A DNA stretch of 11,537 nucleotides from JACPYG01 sp964356545. Lineage in GTDB: Bacteria > Patescibacteriota > Minisyncoccia > Minisyncoccales > Staskawiczbacteraceae. The position numbers and the translations under genes were made by a program. The notes beneath the pieces are model-generated. The model saw nothing but the letters and a program-made list of their open reading frames with translations. It ran no database searches and was not told the origin of the DNA. The stretch spans positions 1 to 11,537 of the forward strand of contig CAYHHX010000015.1 in assembly GCA_964356545.1 (NCBI GenBank). Reading direction: 5' to 3'. Below are positions 1-5,975 of the stretch, one piece after another; the stretch's first letter is position 1, and the number at the start of each line of letters is the position of its first letter.

Positions 1-147
1 GTAAAAACTTCTGATGGAAAAACTATTGTAAAAATAAAAGAAGCGCGCCTCTACAAAATTATTCAAGGCAATCAATCAGAAACACACTTTCTTAAATTCA
101 TTATTCAAGAACCAGGGCTTAAGGCATTTACCTTCACTTTTGGTTAA
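1..147 (+). CDS. C-terminal fragment of a DipZ/thioredoxin-like protein (5' end outside window)
   Basis: This is an open frame from base 1 to a TAA at 145-147, giving 48 residues. The end, EPGLKAFTFTFG, resembles the last strand of the C-terminal domain of DipZ-type cytochrome c biogenesis/thioredoxin fusion proteins, which commonly finish in a similar AFTFTFG. The preceding segment, with ARLYKII followed by alternating hydrophobic residues (THFLKFII), fits the same beta-sandwich domain. Proteins of this family combine CcdA-like membrane helices with an extracytoplasmic thioredoxin domain and pass reductant across the membrane. Neither the CcdA nor the thioredoxin part is visible here, so the identification rests on the tail alone and is made from memory of the family. 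No terminator with a U-run is evident just downstream. Confidence 0.65.
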   Translation, partial: VKTSDGKTIVKIKEARLYKIIQGNQSETHFLKFIIQEPGLKAFTFTFG

Positions 148-269
148 CTCCAAATTCGTTTCCGCTTTCAAAAGACTTTGAGTGAAGTCGTCAATATACT
201 CAGATAATAAAAGAGCTTCTAGCGAAAAAACTTCGCCGAAGGCTTAATGTGTCAAGAGAAATGAATTAA

Positions 270-298
270 TTGATTTTTATAGTTTCGAGTGATAAACT
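270..298 (+). promoter_or_regulatory. Promoter of tRNA-Thr (extended -10 type)
   Basis: A -35 like TTGATT (270-275), a 17-nt spacer and an extended -10, TGA then TAAACT (293-298), lie about 37 nt before the tRNA. The predicted start is near 305. The rest of 148-334 shows no coding frame, only a short CTTCG/CGAAG palindrome near 230-240. The call is from consensus and spacing only. Confidence 0.45.
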
Positions 299-334
299 TG
301 GGGAAGGAATTTTAGTTAGTACTTTTCACAATTT

Positions 335-408
335 GCCGAAATAGTTCAGTGGTAGAACACTACTTTCGTAAAGTAGGAACGTGGGTTCGATTCCCGCCTT
401 CGGCTCCA
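335..408 (+). tRNA. tRNA-Thr (anticodon CGT), CCA encoded
   Basis: A full cloverleaf can be drawn. The acceptor 5' strand GCCGAAA faces CTTCGGC, the D-stem is GTTC/GAAC, and the anticodon stem CTACT/AGTAG encloses loop TTCGTAA. The T-arm is GTGGG-TTCGATT-CCCGC, the discriminator is T and CCA is genomically encoded. The anticodon CGT reads ACG, hence threonine. Pair 7-66 is an A.C mismatch and one T-stem pair is G.U. The gene faces pyrC convergently, with the pyrC terminator in between. Confidence 0.93.
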
Positions 409-442
409 GTTTTGTAGAAAAAGGTTTTTTTACTAGGTTATC

Positions 443-491
443 CAAAAGAAAAAGCCGCCCACCGAAATGCATTTGCAATCCGATGGGCGGT
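443..491 (-). terminator. Rho-independent terminator of pyrC
   Basis: Read on the minus strand, immediately after the pyrC stop, a 7-bp GC-rich stem CCGCCCA/TGGGCGG (484-490 with 455-461) is followed by a GC and then the U-rich run CTTTTTCTTTT. The loop is fairly long (22 nt) and contains the palindrome ATGCAT. Confidence 0.8.
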
Positions 492-495
492 ATGG

Positions 496-1530
496 TTATG
501 CGAGTTGCCATTGGAGTTTGTCACCAGCACGAAAAGGAACGACGCTTCCAATCTGTTCAGGTACAACCCACTCCGATTTTATGAGTGAGATGGTGCCGTC
601 GTTGAGAGGAAGCCCATAGAACTCCGCGCCGAATCGCGAGGTGAAATTTTCGAGACGATCGAGACACTCCGCCTTTTCGAAAACTTCCCCAAGTATTTGC
701 GGAAGTACTGGTGCTGTGTACACGCCACACGCTCCTTTCGCGCACTCTTTCTTCTCTCGCGGATGAGGCGCGGTGTCCGATCCAAGAAAAAACTTCGGAT
801 CGCCACTTGTCGCCGCCACGATTAGCTCATCGCGGTCATCGAAGTCCTTCGGTATTGGCATACAACCATGGTGCGGTTGGATTCCGTAGCCGACGACATC
901 GTTCAGCGTCAAACAGAGATGATGCGCAGTAATTGTTGCCGCGACATTTTTCCCGAGTTGTCGGACATTCTCAACTCCGACGCGCGTGGAGACGTGTTCG
1001 AGCACTATCTTCAGGTTCGGAAACCTCTCCGCCAATTTGAAAAGTGTCGGTAGAAAAACTTCCTCCCGTTTTGTCACTAGCGTGTGCTCGCGATCAAGTT
1101 CGCCGTGAATGAGCAGGAGCATACCAACATCTTGCATCGCCCGAAAAGTTTCCGAGATTTTTTCGCTATCAAAATCTCGAAGTCCCTCGTCGGAATTAGT
1201 CGTAACTCCGAGAGGATACACCTTTCCGGCAACAGCACCTGCACGGTGCGCTTTCTCGATTATCTTCGGCGTTGTGTTGTCTCTGATCTCGATGGTCATG
1301 AGCGGCTCGAACGGATACCGATTTGGCATTTCGTCGAGCGCGCGCCTGATCTCATCCCGATACCAGAAGATGTCGTCTCCCGTGAGAATGGCACGCGGTC
1401 TAGTGTTCGGCATTGCGATTCCTCGACTTGCGTATTGCGCCGTGAACGGTAGCACCTCTTTCAGAAGCGAACCGATTCTGAAATGGCAATGCATGTCGTC
1501 CAGACGACGCAGGGTAATTCTATCGTTCAT
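496..1530 (-). CDS. pyrC: Dihydroorotase, class II (E. coli PyrC type)
   Basis: This cytoplasmic zinc amidohydrolase performs the reversible cyclisation of N-carbamoyl-L-aspartate to dihydroorotate, the third step of de novo pyrimidine synthesis. The product is 344 residues, against 348 for E. coli PyrC, and aligns end to end by eye. Visible motifs are the metal-binding HxH in DDMHCHF (H14, H16), the carboxylated lysine in AGKVYP (K103), IHGE (H142), LEHVSTR (H179), GSDTAPH (D252, H256) and the C-terminal VPFRAGD. The ATG is supported by the SD AGGAGGT five bases upstream. The gene has its own promoter and terminator and no pyrimidine neighbours. Its base composition is about half G+C by eye, far above prfB-ftsX beside it, which suggests acquisition by transfer. 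No active-site residue is missing, so it is probably functional. Confidence 0.96.
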   Translation of the reverse strand: MNDRITLRRLDDMHCHFRIGSLLKEVLPFTAQYASRGIAMPNTRPRAILTGDDIFWYRDEIRRALDEMPNRYPFEPLMTIEIRDNTTPKIIEKAHRAGAVAGKVYPLGVTTNSDEGLRDFDSEKISETFRAMQDVGMLLLIHGELDREHTLVTKREEVFLPTLFKLAERFPNLKIVLEHVSTRVGVENVRQLGKNVAATITAHHLCLTLNDVVGYGIQPHHGCMPIPKDFDDRDELIVAATSGDPKFFLGSDTAPHPREKKECAKGACGVYTAPVLPQILGEVFEKAECLDRLENFTSRFGAEFYGLPLNDGTISLIKSEWVVPEQIGSVVPFRAGDKLQWQLA

Positions 1531-1547
1531 GTGTTACCTCCTATTCA
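1531..1547 (-). promoter_or_regulatory. Strong SD of pyrC
   Basis: On the minus strand AGGAGGT lies five bases before the ATG at 1530. It settles the start and contrasts with the SD-less prfB on the other side of the same 144-bp gap. Confidence 0.85.
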
Positions 1548-1573
1548 GTTGTTTAAGAGCTATTTCTATGATA

Positions 1574-1602
1574 AGGTTACCAGTTTTATGAAGAAAATTC
1601 AA
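1574..1602 (-). promoter_or_regulatory. Promoter of pyrC (extended -10 type)
   Basis: On the minus strand TTGAAT (1602-1597), a 17-nt spacer ending in TGG, and TAACCT (1579-1574) match -35 and extended -10 elements. They would give a leader of roughly 35-40 nt before pyrC. No equally clear promoter for the divergent prfB was found in the 1531-1674 gap. Confidence 0.45.
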
Positions 1603-1674
1603 TGTTTTTCTTAGGGTCTTTTTTTGTTTTCAAAATTATGATAAATTAAAGTAACAGTATAACAGATAAAATAG

Positions 1675-2779
1675 ATGATTGAAAAAGTTAGTAAAATTGA
1701 AGAGTTAAAAAATAAACTCCATCATTTGATGGACTGTCTTTGATATTGAAGAAAAAGAAAAAAGATTAAAATTTTTAGAAAGTAAAACAAATATTCCTGA
1801 TTTTTGGCAAGATACAGAAACAGCCACACAAACTCAGCAGGAAATATCGGTCGTAAAAGAAGAAATAGAGAATATTGAAAAAATAAAAGAAGAATTAGAT
1901 GAAGTAGAAGAGTTAGAAAAAATAGCCGGAGGCGATGAAAAAATGGCGTTAGAATTAAAAGCAAAATATGAAGAATTAGAAAAGGCTCTTAAAAAACAGG
2001 AAATAAAAACTTTTCTTTCTGGAGAATACGATAAAAATAATGCAATTTTAGAAATATTTTCTGGTGCAGGCGGACAAGATTCACAAGATTGGGCAACAAT
2101 GCTTATGAGAATGTATGAAAGATACTGCGCAAAAAAGGGATTTGAAGTATTTGTTTTGCACCAATCATTTGGAGAAGCAGGCGGACCAGAAGGAAGAATA
2201 GGTATAAAATCAGTAACTATAGAAATAAAAGGAAGTTATGCATATGGTATTTTAAAAAAAGAAACAGGAGTGCACAGATTAGTAAGAATTTCTCCTTTTT
2301 CGGCTCAAAAACTTCGCCATACTTCTTTTGTTTTAGTGGAGGTTTTACCAGAAATTAAAGAAAGAGATATTAAAATCGAAATAAAACCAGAAGATTTAAG
2401 GGTAGACACATTTCGAGCTTCCGGCCCCGGTGGCCAATATGTTAATAAAAGGGAATCTGCAATAAGAATTACACATTTAGCGACAGGTATTACGGTTTCA
2501 TCGCAATCAGAAAGATTACAGGGTAAAAATAGGGAAAACGCAATGAAAGTTTTGTACGCTAAGCTTTATGCCTTTGGAGAATCACAGCACAATAAAAAAA
2601 TAAAAGAAATAAAAGGTAATGCAATTTCAGCCAGTTGGGGCAATCAAATCAGATCTTATGTTTTGCATCCATATAAATTAGTAAAAGATTTAAGAACGCA
2701 AGTTGAGACTTCTGATACAGAGGGAGTTTTGAATGGGGAATTAGACGAATTTTTGGAAGCAGAAATTAAGATTATTTAA
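1675..2779 (+). CDS. prfB: Peptide chain release factor 2, programmed +1 frameshift
   Basis: RF2 recognises UGA and UAA in the ribosomal A site and triggers peptide release. Translation starts at ATG 1675 and runs 22 codons to CTT (1738-1740) followed by in-frame TGA (1741-1743). Slipping +1 on CUU-UGA resumes at GAT (1742) and gives a 367-residue protein, close to the 365 of E. coli RF2. The joined sequence ...MDCL-DIEEKEKRL matches the family across the junction. The N-terminal helical domain is followed by the UGA-recognising SPF (about residues 206-208) and the catalytic GGQ (about 252-254), here GPGGQYVN where many RF2 have GGQHVN. SPF identifies RF2 rather than RF1. The usual SD-like stimulator before the slip site is weak (TGGAC), and there is no clear SD at the start. 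ftsE begins one base after the stop, so co-transcription is likely. Confidence 0.96.
1726..1744 (+). promoter_or_regulatory. prfB autoregulatory +1 frameshift site
   Basis: The codons are TTG ATG GAC TGT CTT TGA T, with CUU-UGA as the slippery core (1738-1743). In known prfB genes low RF2 lets the ribosome pause at UGA and shift, so RF2 controls its own supply. The position (codon 23, against 26 in E. coli) and the perfect continuation in the +1 frame support it. The usual AGGGGG-type element three bases before CUU is absent. Confidence 0.93.
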
Positions 2780-2780
2780 A

Positions 2781-3461
2781 ATGATTAAATTTAAAAATGT
2801 TACAAAAGTTTATTCTTCAAGCACAGTTGTTTTAGAAAACGTTTCTTTTGAAGTAGAAAAAGGAGAATTTGTTTCTATTGTTGGTAAGTCTGGAGCAGGC
2901 AAGACAACTTTGATAAAATTACTTTTAGGATTTGAAACACCAACTTCTGGCGAAATTTATTTTCAAAGTACAAATATCAATGAAACATCGGCCCAAGAAC
3001 TTCAAAAAATGAGAAGAAAAATAGGGAGCATTTTTCAAGACTACAAACTTTTTAATGGAAAAACTGTTTATGAAAATGTTGCTTATATCTTGGCAGTAGA
3101 GGGCAATGAAAATGAAAAAATAGCCAGAGAAGTGCCGAAAATACTTGATATAATTGGGCTTTCAGAAAAGATGAATAATTTTCCAAATGAGCTTTCTGGT
3201 GGAGAACAGCAAAGATTGGCAATTGCCAGGGCTTTGGTTAATCATCCAGATGTTATTGTGGCCGATGAACCAACTGGTAATCTTGACCCTTATAACACCT
3301 ATGAAGTTATTTCTCTTTTAGAAAAAATAAATAAGGCTGGTAAAACAGTTATTTTATCAACACACGACAGAGAAATAATAAATAAATTAGGAAAACGAGT
3401 TATCACTATAGAAAACGGAAAAGTTATAAGAGATGAAAAAAGAGGTCGTTTCATTATTTAA
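2781..3461 (+). CDS. ftsE: Cell division ATP-binding protein FtsE
   Basis: This ABC-type ATPase partners FtsX at the division septum, where FtsEX uses ATP hydrolysis to control peptidoglycan hydrolases outside the membrane. The 226-residue length is typical. Visible are Walker A GKSGAGKT (35-42), the Q-loop in FQDYKL (Q86), the ABC signature LSGGEQQ (138-144), Walker B VIVADE (158-163) with catalytic E163, the D-loop region TGNLDP, and the switch histidine in STHDRE (H195). All catalytic elements are intact. It starts one base after the prfB stop, with no good SD, which suggests translational coupling, and ftsX follows 18 nt downstream. The prfB-ftsE-ftsX order is common in many bacteria and supports the call over other MacB/LolD-like ATPases. 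Confidence 0.97.
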   Translation: MIKFKNVTKVYSSSTVVLENVSFEVEKGEFVSIVGKSGAGKTTLIKLLLGFETPTSGEIYFQSTNINETSAQELQKMRRKIGSIFQDYKLFNGKTVYENVAYILAVEGNENEKIAREVPKILDIIGLSEKMNNFPNELSGGEQQRLAIARALVNHPDVIVADEPTGNLDPYNTYEVISLLEKINKAGKTVILSTHDREIINKLGKRVITIENGKVIRDEKRGRFII

Positions 3462-3479
3462 TTCTGTAGAAAATAATAT

Positions 3480-4394
3480 ATGTTAACCAATTTTAAAAGA
3501 GTTATTAAATTTGCATTTACAGATTTTTGGAGAAATAAAGGAATTAGTTTAGCCGCTATTTTTGTTTTGGTTATAACTATTATATTAGTAACTGGACTTT
3601 TCTTCTTTCAGGGGATTAGTCAATACTTAGTTTCAGAAGTTCAAGATAAAATCGATATTACGGCTTACTTTAAAGAAGACGCATCAGAAGATGATATTTT
3701 AAAAGTTAAAAATGAAATTTTAAAAATGTCTCCTGACATTAAAAAAATTGAATATGTTTCAAAAGATGATGCCTTAGAAATATTTACTAAAAAACATAAA
3801 GACAATAGTGTTTTTTCAAAAGCGTTAGAAGAGGTGGGGCAAAATCCATTTTTACCATCATTAAACATAACAACAACGGGCTCTGCTTTGCAGTATGAAC
3901 AGATTTCAAATATTTTACAAACAGACAATTACAGCGCCTTTATTGATAAAGTTGATTTTTCTCAGAAAAAAGATACAATTGAAAAGGTTTTTGCTATAAC
4001 CTCTAGTATTAATGCGTTTGGTTTAATTTTGGGGATAATTTTAGTTATTGTTGCCATATTGGTTGTTTTTAATACAATAAAGCTTACTGTTGAAGGTTCA
4101 AAAAATGAAATTAGCACCATGAGAATAGTTGGCGCATCAAATTGGTTTATTCGAGGTCCTTTTATTGTTCAGGGCGCTATTTATGGATTAATTGCTTTTG
4201 TAATTTGTTTTGTAATTTCTGCCTTTTCTGCTTATTTTTTATCTTCAAAGATAGGAGTGGCATTGCCGGGTTTTAATACATTTCACTATTTTTTATCTAA
4301 CTTTTGGATTTTTACTTTAATACAACTGGGCTTTGGAGTGGGATTAGGAATGATTTCAAGTTTTATTGTAGTAAAAAAATATTTAGAAGTATAA
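3480..4394 (+). CDS. ftsX: Cell division membrane protein FtsX
   Basis: This is the permease-like partner of FtsE. It passes the ATPase signal through the membrane to extracytoplasmic peptidoglycan hydrolases or their activators. The 304 residues show the family layout: a short cytoplasmic N-terminus (GISLAAIFVL starts TM1, about 22-45), a large extracellular domain (about 47-170) with the conserved NPFLPSL, then TM2 (about 177-200), TM3 (about 228-255) and TM4 (about 274-298). The cytoplasmic loop NEISTMRIVGASNWFIRGPF (209-228) is the characteristic FtsX segment after TM2. No SD is visible before the ATG. The stop lies 4 nt before tRNA-Gln, so the tRNA may be processed from the same transcript. 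Confidence 0.96.
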   Translation: MLTNFKRVIKFAFTDFWRNKGISLAAIFVLVITIILVTGLFFFQGISQYLVSEVQDKIDITAYFKEDASEDDILKVKNEILKMSPDIKKIEYVSKDDALEIFTKKHKDNSVFSKALEEVGQNPFLPSLNITTTGSALQYEQISNILQTDNYSAFIDKVDFSQKKDTIEKVFAITSSINAFGLILGIILVIVAILVVFNTIKLTVEGSKNEISTMRIVGASNWFIRGPFIVQGAIYGLIAFVICFVISAFSAYFLSSKIGVALPGFNTFHYFLSNFWIFTLIQLGFGVGLGMISSFIVVKKYLEV

Positions 4395-4398
4395 ATAT

Positions 4399-4469
4399 TG
4401 CGGGATCGTCTAATGGTAGGACAACAGATTCTGGATCTGTTTATCTTGGTTCGAGTCCAAGTCCCGCAG
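4399..4469 (+). tRNA. tRNA-Gln (anticodon CTG), CCA not encoded
   Basis: The acceptor TGCGGGA/TCCCGCA pairs fully, the D-stem is GTCT/GGAC, the anticodon stem ACAGA/TCTGT encloses loop TTCTGGA, and the T-arm is CTTGG-TTCGAGT-CCAAG. The anticodon CTG reads CAG. The U1-A72 pair and G73 discriminator fit glutamine identity. The genome continues CAA instead of CCA, so a CCA-adding enzyme is needed, unlike for the Thr and Ile tRNAs here. The gene starts 4 nt after ftsX, and its 3' portion is copied downstream. Confidence 0.93.
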
Positions 4470-4470
4470 C
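4453..4470 (+). repeat. Direct repeat copy 1: 3' end of tRNA-Gln
   Basis: This 18-bp stretch (GAGTCCAAGTCCCGCAGC) covers the 3' half of the T-arm, the acceptor 3' strand, G73 and one following base. An exact copy lies 189 bp downstream at 4642-4659. Such duplications are typical of att sites of tRNA-targeting elements. Confidence 0.9.
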
Positions 4471-4472
4471 AA

Positions 4473-4517
4473 TTTGAAAAAAATAAAGCGTATTGCATAT
4501 GTTTTATTTTTTTCAAA
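4473..4517 (+). terminator. AT-rich hairpin after tRNA-Gln, probable transcript end
   Basis: A perfect 15-bp stem, TTTGAAAAAAATAAA (4473-4487) with its complement (4503-4517), has a 15-nt loop. The 3' arm carries a run of seven T. It lies directly after tRNA-Gln and could end the prfB-ftsE-ftsX-tRNA transcript. No U-run follows the stem, so the terminator role is an inference. Confidence 0.5.
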
Positions 4518-4523
4518 CTCTTG

Positions 4524-4539
4524 TTTGGACTCGAACTAA
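4524..4539 (-). repeat. Inverted copy of the tRNA-Gln T-arm
   Basis: The reverse complement of 4524-4539 pairs with 4446-4461, the whole T-arm region: 12 perfect bases in the centre (GTTCGAGTCCAA) and 16 positions in all counting two G.U pairs. It encloses the 15-bp AT hairpin, so leader-like RNA from here could fold against the tRNA T-arm. Confidence 0.8.
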
Positions 4540-4550
4540 ACAAAGGGGGT

Positions 4551-4606
4551 CGGGGAAATTGGGTATTTCCCCGTGTAGGAAATTATTCAAAACCGAGGGT
4601 TTTGAA
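4551..4606. repeat. Two adjacent strong hairpins in non-coding DNA
   Basis: CGGGGAAAT/ATTTCCCCG (4551-4559 with 4565-4573, 5-nt loop) is followed 12 bases later by TTCAAAACC/GGTTTTGAA (4586-4594 with 4598-4606, 3-nt loop). Both are perfect 9-bp stems. I see no convincing gene in 4470-4733; this stretch holds the hairpins, the tRNA fragments and a purine-rich linker. A structured RNA or a decayed mobile element are both possible. Confidence 0.75.
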
Positions 4607-4641
4607 AGAGGAGCGGAGCGACGACTGGTTCTAGCGAAGCG

Positions 4642-4659
4642 GAGTCCAAGTCCCGCAGC
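4642..4659 (+). repeat. Direct repeat copy 2: tRNA-Gln 3' end duplicate
   Basis: This is an exact 18-bp copy of 4453-4470, outside any tRNA. The base before it differs (G instead of C), so the repeat is bounded. It may be an att-like scar marking the far end of a 189-bp insertion. Confidence 0.88.
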
Positions 4660-4733
4660 TTTACAGGGAAGTATCGAGTTACCAGAGAGAACAGCAAAGA
4701 TGCAGAGTTATCATTTTTAAAAAGTCAAAATAT

Positions 4734-4994
4734 ATGACTTTCAAAGACTTTTATAAAAGAGAAAAGCACATCATCTTGCGTGGCCAATCGCGTAGATTTA
4801 GAGTTATTAAATATATTATAATATTTAGCATCGCATTTGGTATCTATGTATGGAAAGACTTGACTACAGTAGGCTTTTTATTAATATTTTTTAGTATAAT
4901 AGCAATAATAGTCCACTTCTTTTTCCGATGGAAAACTAAGGCCTGGACAAAATCTTGGGGACCATACAAACAAATTACTTTAAACAATGAGTAA
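4734..4994 (+). CDS. Small two-helix membrane protein of unknown function
   Basis: The product is 86 residues and was not recognised. A basic N-terminus (KREKHIILRGQSRRFR) is followed by two hydrophobic segments, about 25-41 (YIIIFSIAFGIYVW) and 45-64 (VGFLLIFFSIIAIIVHFFF), then a short charged tail (RWKTKAWTKSWG). By the positive-inside rule both ends would be cytoplasmic. There is no SD before the ATG, and AT-rich codon use matches the core genes rather than the GC-richer block further right. It stands alone between two hairpin-rich gaps. The frame is open with sensible hydrophobic periodicity, so it is probably real, but nothing in the sequence indicates its role. Confidence 0.65.
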   Translation: MTFKDFYKREKHIILRGQSRRFRVIKYIIIFSIAFGIYVWKDLTTVGFLLIFFSIIAIIVHFFFRWKTKAWTKSWGPYKQITLNNE

Positions 4995-5074
4995 TTTTAA
5001 ATGAAATTATCACGACCAAGATGCCTCAACTCAATAGAGTAGAAAAACCCTTATTTGTTTCTGAATACATGGTT

Positions 5075-5140
5075 CTCGCCCAGCGGGGCGAGGCTCGCTC
5101 AATAATGAGTGAATAGACCGAGAAACACAGCAGTCGTGTT
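5075..5140. repeat. Three tandem hairpins upstream of the histidine phosphatase
   Basis: The stems are CTCGCCC/GGGCGAG (5075-5092, loop AGCG), TCGCTCA/TGAGTGA (5095-5112, loop ATAA, one G.U pair) and AACAC/GTGTT (5124-5140). The gap 4995-5176 has no credible ORF, so this is either a structured leader of the next gene or an intergenic repeat. The first two stems are strong, the third weak. Confidence 0.6.
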
Positions 5141-5176
5141 GGGAATTTTTGTTTATAGTATAAGAAACCAATATTT

Positions 5177-5764
5177 ATGTTTAAAAAACTTAAAAATCGA
5201 TATTTTATTATCCGCCACGGAGAAAGCAAAGCAAATGTTGCTCACATCCTTTTAAGTCATCCCAAAGAGGGAACTGTGAGTTATGGGCTTTCGCTAAAAG
5301 GGGAAAAGCAGGTCAAGGTTTCTATTTCAAAAAATAAGAGAAATAAAGTACTGGACTCCGATGTTCTTATTTATTCCTCTGATTTTTTACGAGCAAAAGA
5401 AACCGCAGAAATTGCTAAAAAAATACTTGGCGTCAAAAAAATTAACTTTCATAAAAACCTGCGAGAACGGTATTTTGGTAAATATGATAAAACTTCGTTG
5501 GATAACATCAAGATAGCATGGACACACGATGAAAAAAATCCAAACCATAAACATAAAGGAGTTGAAAGCCCTAATAAGGTTTTAAAAAGAACTCTTGCAC
5601 TTATCACTCAATTAGAAAAGAAATACAGGGGAAAGAAAATACTCCTCGTTTCTCACGGGGATGTATTACAAATTCTGCATACTCACGCTTCGGGTAAACC
5701 CGTAAGCCGGCACAGACACATAACTCATTTGGAAACTGCCGAGATTAGGGAGCTTGTTTTTTAA
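5177..5764 (+). CDS. Histidine phosphatase family protein (phosphoglycerate mutase-like)
   Basis: This member of the histidine phosphatase superfamily uses a phosphohistidine intermediate; the substrate cannot be read from the sequence. The 195 residues begin with the catalytic motif FIIRHGESKAN (R13, H14, E16). Then follow SSDFLRAKETAEIA (R72, a phosphate-pocket arginine), LRERYFGKYD with the acid E97, and the second histidine in LLVSHGDVLQ (H160). All core residues are present and the length is typical for the short cytoplasmic enzymes. The ESP after GV (130-132) matches the common GES-like position. No SD precedes the ATG. It is not a recognisable glycolytic GpmA, because the long inserts of that enzyme are missing. 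A role in phosphosugar or nucleotide clean-up is a guess. Confidence 0.88.
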   Translation: MFKKLKNRYFIIRHGESKANVAHILLSHPKEGTVSYGLSLKGEKQVKVSISKNKRNKVLDSDVLIYSSDFLRAKETAEIAKKILGVKKINFHKNLRERYFGKYDKTSLDNIKIAWTHDEKNPNHKHKGVESPNKVLKRTLALITQLEKKYRGKKILLVSHGDVLQILHTHASGKPVSRHRHITHLETAEIRELVF

Positions 5765-5831
5765 TACATTTCATATTACTATAACAACAATCACACATTC
5801 GCCCTTTACCAACTAAATAAGGAGATAATCT

Positions 5832-5975
5832 GTGAACCCAGAACTGCCAGACCAACAGAGCTTTCGGGACGAGTATAAACTGGTGTTTGAAGGATATAAA
5901 TTAAAAACTGACCCCACTAACCGCAAAGGAGAAAATCCATGCAACAGGCTCCTCAAATCCGCGATGATTCCATGA
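5832..5975 (+). CDS. Possible small ORF with GTG start, overlapping the next gene
   Basis: A 47-residue frame starts at GTG, 7 nt after a good SD (AAGGAG, 5819-5824), and ends in TGA at 5973-5975, 37 nt inside the following ORF. The product (NPELPDQQSFRDEYKLVFEG...) is hydrophilic with no recognisable domain or membrane segment. It carries the SD of the next gene in its own coding sequence, so it may act as a leader peptide coupling translation. The SD placement is the main support. The protein may not be important in itself. Confidence 0.45.
   Translation: MNPELPDQQSFRDEYKLVFEGYKLKTDPTNRKGENPCNRLLKSAMIP

Noticed and set aside
1109..1591. 160-residue plus-strand frame
   Set aside because: It is antisense to pyrC, is serine- and arginine-rich without domains, and pyrC is certain. 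Other frames at 557-1452 are rejected for the same reason.
1741..1964. prfB read as a pseudogene, or as a short protein starting at 1943
   Set aside because: The upstream frame joins exactly at CTT TGA by +1 slipping, the classic RF2 mechanism, and gives a normal-length protein; a start at 1943 would remove the N-terminal domain.
1722..1964. 80-residue minus-strand frame rich in L and F
   Set aside because: It is the complement of the glutamate- and lysine-rich coiled coil of RF2, which always reads as leucine/phenylalanine-rich antisense.
4286..4543. 85-residue minus-strand frame
   Set aside because: It translates the reverse strand of tRNA-Gln (the CGTWTRTK-type string is a known artefact) and antisense ftsX.
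4398..4720. 78- and 75-residue plus-strand frames through tRNA-Gln and the hairpins
   Set aside because: They read through the tRNA, hairpins and the tRNA fragment, with no SD or domain; at most they are remnants of a decayed element.
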